DNA from: an uncultured Clostridia bacterium
GTDB taxonomy: Bacteria > Bacillota > Clostridia > Christensenellales > Aristaeellaceae
Direction of reading: 5' to 3'
DNA: 42,761 nucleotides
Assembly (NCBI GenBank): GCA_944362695.1
Contig: CALVTQ010000081.1
Location: forward strand, 1-42,761
The translations under genes were made by a program, and so were the position numbers. Below the pieces are notes generated by a model. The model did not search any database, was not told the DNA's origin, and worked only from the letters and a program-made list of their open reading frames with translations. This document shows positions 37,069-42,761 of this stretch, piece by piece. Each line of letters opens with the position of its first letter. Position 1 is the first letter of the stretch.

Positions 37069-37106
37069 CATAAGGTCGAAAAGGAAAGACGGAAGGAGGA
37101 ATAGAG

Positions 37107-39212
37107 ATGGCCGTACAGCTCTTTTTACATAACCGTCAGGCGTACGACGCGATGACGGCGATGCTCGAAAAGATGTCAAAAGCGGCCATCATTCACCCGA
37201 CAGGGACGGGCAAAAGCTTCATCGCGTTCAAATGGGTGGAGGATCACCCTGGCAAACGCTTCCTCTGGCTGTCGCCGAGCGAATACATCTACAAAACACA
37301 GCTTGAAAATGTGACGTGGTCGGATGCGGAATACCCAGCCGGTCAGATCACGTTTATGACGTACGCCCGCCTGATGATGATGACGGATGAGGAAATTGCG
37401 GCGCTTGAGCCGTACGGCATCGTGCTCGACGAATTTCACCGCTGTGGGTCGAAATGCTGGGGCGAAGGCGTGGCGCGGCTGCTCGGGGCGTTCCCCGAAG
37501 CGCTGCTGCTGGGCCTGTCGGCCACGAAGATCCGCTATCTGGACGGGCAGCGCGATATGGCGCAGGAGCTTTTTGAGGGCTGCGTGGCCAGCGAGATGAC
37601 GCTGGGGGAGGCAGTGGTGCGGGGCATCCTGCCTGCACCCAAGTACGTGACGACGATTTACCGGGCGCAGCGCGAATTGGAAGGTCTGCAAAAGAGAATA
37701 GACGCGGTTGGGCAGGACGCTCTGCGGGCACAGTGTCAGCGGCACATGGATGCGCTGCGCGCAGCTTTGGAGAATGCGGACGGATTGCCCGCCGTTTTTG
37801 CGCGCCATATGAAGGACAAAACGGGGAAATACCTGATTTTCTGCTCCAACGAGACGCATATGCGGCGCATGGCCGCGCATGCCGGGGAGTGGTTCGGGGA
37901 AATCGACCCGGACATGCACGTGTACACGGCGTATTCCGCGGACCCGGAGACGAGCAGAGCCCTCAAAGCGTTTGTCGAAGACGACAGCGAGCACCTCAAA
38001 CTGCTGTTCTCCATCAACATGCTCAACGAGGGCGTACACGTGCGTGGCGTGAGCGGCGTGATTCTGTTCAGACAGACGGTATCGCCCATCATCTACAAAC
38101 AGCAGATCGGTCGGGCGCTGACGGCGGGCATGCAGAAGACGCCGCTGATCCTGGATGTGGTCAACAATTTCGACGGCCTGAGCAGCTACGGCTCGATCCG
38201 CACAGAGATGAACGATGCGGTGCAGCGTCTGCGGCGCGAGGGACGCGCGGACGGGATTCGCGTGGAGAGGCTTGAGGTCATCGAGCAGATGCACGACGCG
38301 ACCCGGCTGTTTGAGCGGCTGGAGCGCAGCCTGAGCACGACGTGGGATTTCTACTACGAAGCGGCTTCTTCCTATTATGCAGAGCACGGGAATCTGAAGG
38401 TGAACAAGCGCTATGTCACACCGGAGGGCTTGCAGCTGGGCGTGTGGATACAAACGCAGCGCGGGCTGTACCAAGCGGGCGACGCGCGGCTCTCGTGTGG
38501 GCAGATTGAGCGGCTTGAGGCCATCGGCATGATCTGGGAGGACAAGGCGTCTTTGGCGTGGATGACGGGCTATGCGCATGCGCGGGCTTTCTATGAGGAA
38601 AACGGACATCTCGATGTGGAGGCCGGATATGCCTGCGCGGACGGATATAAGCTCGGCGCGTGGATACGCCGGATGCGCCAGCAGAAAAACGGCAGCGTCA
38701 AGAACACGATGCTCGATGCGGACAGAATCCGGCAGCTTGAGCAGATCGGCATGAGATGGAATGTGATGGCCGAGCGATGGGAGACAGGCTTTTGCGAGGC
38801 AGAGCGCTTTGCACGGGAGAACGGTCATCTGAACGTGCCGGGAGAATACATCTCGCCGGACGGTTTTGCGCTGGGCCGCTGGATCGTCATGCAGAGGCAG
38901 GCAAAACAGGGGCGCTACGGCCGCACGGCGCTGAGCGCGGAGCAATGCGCCCGGCTGGAAGATATCGGCATGCAGTGGAGCTCGCCGCGCGATATCAAAC
39001 AGAAGGAAGCATTCAACGCCGCGAAGCTGTACTTTGAGACGCACGGCGACCTGCAGATTCCCGTGACGTACGAGACGCCGGAGGGCATCAAGCTGGGCGC
39101 GTGGATTCGCAGGCAGAGGGACAGATGGAAAGCAAAGGGACAGATCGACGAAGCGATGGCCAAGAGGCTGAGCGGCATCGGCGTGATCCCCGGAAAGAGC
39201 ACGGCGGATTGA
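37107..39212 (+). CDS. DEAD/DEAH-type superfamily 2 helicase with four helicase-associated (HA) repeats
   Basis: A 701-residue protein. The N-terminal helicase core has Walker A HPTGTGKS (30-37), motif II DEFH (108-111), motif III SAT (138-140), a second RecA-like domain with NEGVHV and motif VI QQIGRAL. From about residue 411 four repeats of about 73 residues follow, at about 411, 484, 557 and 633. Each has W/F...A..(F/Y)...HG.L.V...Y...(D/E)G..LG.WI..QR, the HA domain pattern thought to bind nucleic acid. AAGGAGGAATAG precedes the ATG. Helicases of this type occur in mobile and variable loci, but their role is not established. The position directly behind a putative invertible element suggests phase-variable expression. 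Confidence 0.88.
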   Translation: MAVQLFLHNRQAYDAMTAMLEKMSKAAIIHPTGTGKSFIAFKWVEDHPGKRFLWLSPSEYIYKTQLENVTWSDAEYPAGQITFMTYARLMMMTDEEIAALEPYGIVLDEFHRCGSKCWGEGVARLLGAFPEALLLGLSATKIRYLDGQRDMAQELFEGCVASEMTLGEAVVRGILPAPKYVTTIYRAQRELEGLQKRIDAVGQDALRAQCQRHMDALRAALENADGLPAVFARHMKDKTGKYLIFCSNETHMRRMAAHAGEWFGEIDPDMHVYTAYSADPETSRALKAFVEDDSEHLKLLFSINMLNEGVHVRGVSGVILFRQTVSPIIYKQQIGRALTAGMQKTPLILDVVNNFDGLSSYGSIRTEMNDAVQRLRREGRADGIRVERLEVIEQMHDATRLFERLERSLSTTWDFYYEAASSYYAEHGNLKVNKRYVTPEGLQLGVWIQTQRGLYQAGDARLSCGQIERLEAIGMIWEDKASLAWMTGYAHARAFYEENGHLDVEAGYACADGYKLGAWIRRMRQQKNGSVKNTMLDADRIRQLEQIGMRWNVMAERWETGFCEAERFARENGHLNVPGEYISPDGFALGRWIVMQRQAKQGRYGRTALSAEQCARLEDIGMQWSSPRDIKQKEAFNAAKLYFETHGDLQIPVTYETPEGIKLGAWIRRQRDRWKAKGQIDEAMAKRLSGIGVIPGKSTAD

Positions 39213-39245
39213 ATCGGACGAAACTCAGCGGCAGCGACGCCGCAT

Positions 39246-39272
39246 TTCCGGATGCGTTCGTGCGTCCGGGAA
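39246..39272 (+). other. Hairpin between the helicase and polysaccharide genes
   Basis: TTCC-GGATGCG, loop TTCG, TGCGTCC-GGG-AA forms about eleven pairs with one bulged G and two wobbles. No T-run follows, so it is not a standard terminator. Transcription from the helicase gene could continue into the polysaccharide export genes. Confidence 0.5.
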
Positions 39273-39369
39273 CAGCCCGCTGTTCTGCTTTATGCATTGC
39301 ACGCTGATCCACGGCTTTTTCTGGCCGGCAGGCATGATGGCTCTGGGTTAATCGCGGAAAGGACAATGT

Positions 39370-40824
39370 ATGGATTTCCGAAAAGCAAAGAAATTTTTGG
39401 CAGTGCTGGCTGCGATTTATTGGATTTTCGCGGCGCTCACGTTTTTTGCGGCGGGCGACCAATTCCGTTACACGGTGGTCGGCACGGACACGCTCTCGGC
39501 GAACCTGACAATCGGTGAGTTTGTTGATGGCATGACGGTGACACAGCGCATGATCGCGCCTGCGGACGAGGTGACCGGCTTGTCTTTCTTCGCGGCGACA
39601 ATGGGTCGTACAAACACAGGCATCATGCACGCTTCTGTCTCGGATGCGGCGGGACAAGTGATCGCCAATCACGACATCGACATATCCCAAATGGAGGAAG
39701 GGGAGTACACCCGTTTTCTGTTTGATGCACCGGTGTATGTGCGAAAAGGCGACGTGTTGACGCTGACGCTGACAACCACGGGCTGCACATACGGCAATGC
39801 GGTCACCATCTACTGCGGCAACACGGTGATGACGGGCCGCTTTGACATCGCGCAGAGCATTGCGCCGGAGGATCTGTACACGGTCAACGGCATGCCGGGC
39901 GTCGGCAAGCTGTGTGTGCGCATGGACGGCGTGCGCAGGCTGACATTCTATCGTGACTATTGGTTCATCATGGGCGGCGTTTTCGCCGCGGCGGTGCTCC
40001 TGTCATGTTACTGGTGGAAACGTGGCAAAGAGGGTCACAACAACCCGCTGGTGATGGTCTGCACGATGGTCACGCGATATGGTTTCCTTATCCGACAGCT
40101 CGTCTCGCGCGATTTCAAGACGAAGTACAAGCGCTCTGTGCTGGGCATGGCGTGGAGCTTCCTCAACCCGTTGTTGACGATGAGCGTTCAGTACGTGGTG
40201 TTCTCCACCCTGTTCAAGAGCGACATCCCAAATTATCCCGTGTATCTGCTCTCGGGCATCGTCTTTTTCAACTTCTTCAACGAGGCTGTCGGCATGTGCA
40301 TGACCTCGATCACGAGCAATGCGTCTTTGATCAAGAAGGTGTATATGCCCAAATACATCTATCCCGTATCACGCATTCTGTCCTCGCTGGTCAACTTTGT
40401 ACTGGCGATCATCCCGCTGTTTATCGTGATGATCGTGACGGGCACGCGGTTTACGCCGGCGTTGCTGTTGCTGGTTTTTGACATCATGTGTCTGCTGGGT
40501 TTTGTGCTGGGTATGGGTTTGCTTTTGACCACGTGCATGACGTTCTTTCAGGACACGCAGTTCCTTTGGGGCGTCGTGAGCATGATGTGGATGTACCTGA
40601 CACCGATCTTCTATCCCGAGAAGATCATTCCAGTGAAGTTCTTGACGCTTTATCACATGAACCCCATGTATCAATACATCACGTTTGCGCGCATCTGCAT
40701 CATCGACGGCGTGTCGCCCGAGCCGATGGCGTATCTGTGGTGCATCATATCTTCGCTGGTTGTGCTGACGCTGGGCATTCTCGTGTTCAAGCGCAATCAG
40801 GATAAATTCGTTTTGTATCTGTGA
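39370..40824 (+). CDS. Polysaccharide ABC exporter permease (Wzm/TagG-like) with N-terminal ectodomain
   Basis: A 484-residue protein. Residues about 225-484 form the ABC-2 membrane domain of O-antigen and teichoic acid exporters, with RDFKTKYKRSVLGMAWSFLNP near its start and YLTPIFYP and MNPMYQYITFAR near its end, as in Wzm/TagG. Unusually, about 220 residues precede this: a membrane helix (about 9-28), a beta-rich extracytoplasmic domain (about 30-190) and a second helix (about 198-215). A normal Wzm has 260-280 residues. The extra domain might bind the glycan or its lipid carrier at the outer face. AAAGGA precedes the ATG. The ATPase gene follows after ten bases. Confidence 0.9.
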   Translation: MDFRKAKKFLAVLAAIYWIFAALTFFAAGDQFRYTVVGTDTLSANLTIGEFVDGMTVTQRMIAPADEVTGLSFFAATMGRTNTGIMHASVSDAAGQVIANHDIDISQMEEGEYTRFLFDAPVYVRKGDVLTLTLTTTGCTYGNAVTIYCGNTVMTGRFDIAQSIAPEDLYTVNGMPGVGKLCVRMDGVRRLTFYRDYWFIMGGVFAAAVLLSCYWWKRGKEGHNNPLVMVCTMVTRYGFLIRQLVSRDFKTKYKRSVLGMAWSFLNPLLTMSVQYVVFSTLFKSDIPNYPVYLLSGIVFFNFFNEAVGMCMTSITSNASLIKKVYMPKYIYPVSRILSSLVNFVLAIIPLFIVMIVTGTRFTPALLLLVFDIMCLLGFVLGMGLLLTTCMTFFQDTQFLWGVVSMMWMYLTPIFYPEKIIPVKFLTLYHMNPMYQYITFARICIIDGVSPEPMAYLWCIISSLVVLTLGILVFKRNQDKFVLYL

Positions 40825-40834
40825 GGTGAGCACG

Positions 40835-41563
40835 ATGGAAACGATGATCGAGGTCAAGGATGTCTCCATGTGCTTTCGCATGGCGAACGACCGCATCAGC
40901 AGCATCAAGGAATATGCCATTGCCAAGCTGCGCGGCAAGCTGCAATACAACGAATTTGAAGCGCTCAAGCACGTGAGCTTCGACGTGAAGCGCGGCGAGG
41001 TCGTGGGCCTGATCGGGCACAACGGCGCGGGCAAGAGCACGATGCTCAAGGTGATCTCCGGCATTTTGAAGCCGACGGAGGGCAGCGTTCACGTTGCGGG
41101 CAACGTTGCGCCGATGCTCGAGCTGGGCAGCGGCTTCGATTTTGACATGACGGGCCGTGAAAACATCTTTTTGAACGGCGCGATTCTGGGCTATTCCAAG
41201 CGCTTTCTGGAAAGCAAGTTTGACGAGATCGTTGAATTTTCGGAGATCGGCCGGTTCATCGACATGCCGCTGCGCAATTATTCGAGCGGCATGGTGGCGC
41301 GGCTGGCGTTCTCAGTAGCGACGGTGATTGTGCCGGAGGTGCTGATCGTGGACGAGGTGCTCTCGGTCGGCGACGCGGCGTTTCAGGAGAAGAGCCTGGC
41401 GCGCATGATGGAGCTGATGAGCGGCGGCACGACTGTGCTGTTTGTGAGCCACAGCCTTGATCAGATTCGCAGGCTGTGCAGCCGCGTGGTCTGGCTGGAG
41501 CATGGCACGGTCATGCGGATCGGGCCTTCGGACGAGGTATGCGATGCATATGCAAACAGTTAA
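40835..41563 (+). CDS. Polysaccharide ABC exporter ATPase (Wzt/TagH-like)
   Basis: A 242-residue ATPase with the opening IEVKDVSMCFRM, Walker A GHNGAGKS (61-68), the family motif VAPMLELGSGFDFDMTGREN (91-110), signature YSSGMVARL (149-157), Walker B VLIVDEVLSVGD (169-180) and H-loop SHS. The ELGSGF...TGREN segment is specific to polysaccharide exporters. There is no C-terminal carbohydrate-binding domain of the Wzt O9a type, so it belongs to the short form. I choose ATG 40835 behind GAGGTGAG. A GTG nine bases earlier overlaps that binding site. It is translated with the permease. Confidence 0.93.
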   Translation: METMIEVKDVSMCFRMANDRISSIKEYAIAKLRGKLQYNEFEALKHVSFDVKRGEVVGLIGHNGAGKSTMLKVISGILKPTEGSVHVAGNVAPMLELGSGFDFDMTGRENIFLNGAILGYSKRFLESKFDEIVEFSEIGRFIDMPLRNYSSGMVARLAFSVATVIVPEVLIVDEVLSVGDAAFQEKSLARMMELMSGGTTVLFVSHSLDQIRRLCSRVVWLEHGTVMRIGPSDEVCDAYANS

Positions 41564-42455
41564 AGCGGAAGACGCGGGCGCGGGAAGGCCGTCCGTGCGC
41601 ATATTCGTCAGCCACCGCGCGGACCGGAAGAGCCGCGTGCTTGAGAGCGGTCTGTATGTGCCTGTGCGCTGCGGCGCTGCGCTGGACACGCGCAAGGGCG
41701 TGGCGATGCAGGGGGACGACACGGGCGAGAACATATCATCGCGCAAGCGGCAATACAGCGAGCTGACCGTGCAATACTGGGCATGGAAGAACGCGCGGGC
41801 CGACTATTACGGGCTATGCCATTACAGAAGGTACTTTTCATTTTCGGATAAGACGATGCATGTGGACGACCAGAACACGGTGAATTTCCGGTCGATGGAC
41901 GCATGCATCCGGCGGGCGAAGCTGCTTGACGAGGAGTGTGCGCTCATCAAGATCCTGCCGCACGACATCGTGCTGACGTCGCCGTTTGACGTGCGCGTTC
42001 ACCGCTGCGAAAGCCTGTACGAGCAGTTCGACCGGTCGCAGCAGGGCCTCGAGCGCAGGCATCTGGAGACGGCGGCGGCGTTGGTCAAGCGGATGCACCC
42101 GGACTACGCACAGAGCATGGACGAATACCTGAACGGGACGCTGCTGTATCCGTGCTGCATGTTCATCATGAAGCGCGAGTACTTCGAACGATATTGCGAA
42201 TGGCTGTTTCCCGTGCTGTTTGCGCTCGAGGAGCAGGCGGGCGATTGGCCGGAGCGCATCGTCGGGCATGTGGCGGAGCGACTGCTGGGCGCGTTTGTGA
42301 CGGAGATGAAAAAGCGCGAAAACTGCCGGATTCAGACGCTGCAGCGGTGTCTTGTGCTGGACGACATGAGCGCAGGGCAATACCTCGCGCGAACGCTGCG
42401 GAGCGAGTGGATTAAGGCGATTGCGCACAGGCCGGGCGGCATGACCGGCGCGTGA
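41544..42455 (+). CDS. DUF4422 family glycosyltransferase
   Basis: A 303-residue protein of the DUF4422 family, found in capsular and other surface polysaccharide loci and generally regarded as glycosyltransferases. Features are IFVSHRADRKSR at the N-terminus, YVPVRCGAALD, QGDDTGENIS, YSELTVQYWAWKN and YYGLCHYRRYFSF (about 90-102), then YLNGTLLYPCCMFIMKREYF, which probably lines the sugar-nucleotide site. The start at 41544 overlaps the ATPase gene by 20 bases behind GACGAGGT. An ATG six bases later is also possible. Both imply coupling to the exporter. Confidence 0.88.
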   Translation: MHMQTVKAEDAGAGRPSVRIFVSHRADRKSRVLESGLYVPVRCGAALDTRKGVAMQGDDTGENISSRKRQYSELTVQYWAWKNARADYYGLCHYRRYFSFSDKTMHVDDQNTVNFRSMDACIRRAKLLDEECALIKILPHDIVLTSPFDVRVHRCESLYEQFDRSQQGLERRHLETAAALVKRMHPDYAQSMDEYLNGTLLYPCCMFIMKREYFERYCEWLFPVLFALEEQAGDWPERIVGHVAERLLGAFVTEMKKRENCRIQTLQRCLVLDDMSAGQYLARTLRSEWIKAIAHRPGGMTGA

Positions 42456-42488
42456 GAAAATCGGAAGTCTTCAAAAAGGGAAGGTCAA

Positions 42489-42659
42489 ATGGATATCAGG
42501 ATATTCGTGTCGCACAGGATTGACCTTGACGCCGAGCTGATCGACAACCCGATCTATGTGCCGGTGCGCTGCGGCGCGGTGTACGACCGGCGCGAGGGCG
42601 TGACGATGCAGGGCGACGACACGGGCGACAACATATTGGTGTGGTATAAAAAAAGTTGA
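42489..42659 (+). pseudogene. Second DUF4422 glycosyltransferase, truncated by an insertion sequence
   Basis: ATG 42489, behind AAGGGAAGG, opens a frame beginning MDIRIFVSHRIDL and continuing YVPVRCGAVYD and QGDDTGDNI, parallel to the preceding gene. At about 42637 the similarity stops abruptly: the upstream paralogue continues into SSRKRQYSEL, whereas here the frame reads LVWYKKS and ends. The break coincides with the left end of an insertion sequence. The remaining part of the gene is not in the window and may lie beyond the element. Confidence 0.85.
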
Positions 42660-42662
42660 CAG

Positions 42663-42702
42663 CTTATTCTCAAGGATTTCATAATAAAACCAAGAGAATA
42701 AG
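42663..42702 (+). promoter_or_regulatory. Inverted repeat able to hide the transposase ribosome binding site
   Basis: CTTATTCTC (42663-42671) and GAGAATAAG (42694-42702) are perfect reverse complements. The left arm lies between -35 and -10, upstream of the expected transcription start, so only transcripts entering from outside would contain both arms. The right arm covers the start of AAGGAGG (42700-42706). This would block translation from read-through RNA. Confidence 0.6.
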
Positions 42703-42714
42703 GAGGCATTCAAA

Positions 42715-42761
42715 GTGGCACGTAAATATGACCATGAATACAAAGTACAGGCAGTAAAACT
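42715..42761 (+). CDS. IS3-family transposase OrfA, N-terminus only
   Basis: A GTG at 42715, behind AAGGAGG with an eight-base gap, opens MARKYDHEYKVQAVKL, which continues past the window. The KYDxEYKxQAVKL opening is characteristic of the small helix-turn-helix OrfA protein of IS3-type elements, which binds the element ends and is fused to the catalytic OrfB by frameshifting. Only 15 residues are visible, so the subgroup cannot be named. Confidence 0.8.
   Translation, partial: MARKYDHEYKVQAVK

Larger units (their letters stand above)
42637..42761 (+). mobile_element. Left end of an IS3-type insertion sequence
   Basis: The element begins at about 42637 with TGGTGTGGTATAAAAAAAGT, judged from the point where the interrupted gene departs from its paralogue. 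It contains a promoter TTGACA (42656-42661), 18-base spacer, CATAAT (42680-42685) and an OrfA start. It runs off the end of the window. The exact inverted repeat and target duplication cannot be confirmed without the right end. Confidence 0.8.

Noticed and set aside
1..42761. CRISPR arrays, tRNA and rRNA genes
   Set aside because: I saw no regularly spaced direct repeats, no cloverleaf with a conserved T-arm outside the T-box element, and no rRNA sequence. A tRNA attachment site for the recombinase was looked for around 35400-37100 and not found.

Overview
This window looks like the chromosome of a high-GC, spore-forming, anaerobic Clostridia-type Firmicute, probably gut-associated. The grounds are a spoVT gene with a sigma-G-type promoter, a T-box riboswitch, AAGGAGG-type ribosome binding sites, KtrAB potassium uptake, a type Ibeta DAHP synthase, a GH51 arabinofuranosidase and DUF4422 glycosyltransferases. 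Genus cannot be fixed from the sequence alone. Most genes are GC-rich with G/C third positions. The ends (1-650) and the 35.5-37.1 kb stretch are more AT-rich and look acquired.

Layout. 1-650: the end of an unknown gene overlapping a four-helix membrane protein. 820-1374: spoVT. 1515-4310 (+): a three-gene sugar-modifying operon (two xylose-isomerase-like TIM barrels around a Gfo/Idh/MocA oxidoreductase), ending at a bidirectional terminator. 11700-4396 (-): a seven-gene aromatic amino acid operon aroF-tyrA-aroB-aroA-aroC-pheA-aroK, preceded by a promoter, a 24-codon Phe/Tyr-rich leader peptide and an intrinsic terminator, i.e. a leader-peptide attenuator. 13798-11764 (-): ktrB-ktrA. 14186-17726 (+): a heterodimeric ABC exporter with one degenerate ATP site, then a run of hairpins. 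17973-18799: a SLOG-family gene divergent from a small XRE regulator, with three identical-geometry operators between them. 18897-20266 (+): GNAT acetyltransferase and DUF89 protein.

20369-22409 (+): a T-box (specifier best read as Ile AUC) controlling a CstA-family transporter. 22614-28696 (+): a probable operon of secreted Ntn-type amidase, PaaK-like adenylate-forming ligase, MacB/FtsX-type ABC transporter and secreted cyclophilin-like protein. 28841-31597 (+): an ArsR-like regulator and a GH51 alpha-L-arabinofuranosidase. 31885-35399 (+): a secreted protein gene broken by an in-frame UAG, then a two-permease ABC transporter.

35654-37068: a tyrosine recombinase gene enclosed by perfect 25-bp inverted repeats, 38 bp upstream of a helicase with four helicase-associated repeats (37107-39212). 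This has the architecture of a self-encoded invertible switch and is the most unusual object in the window. 39370-42659 (+): a surface-polysaccharide export and assembly locus (Wzm-like permease with an unusual ectodomain, Wzt-like ATPase, two DUF4422 glycosyltransferases). The last glycosyltransferase is cut by an IS3-type insertion sequence that runs off the end of the window.
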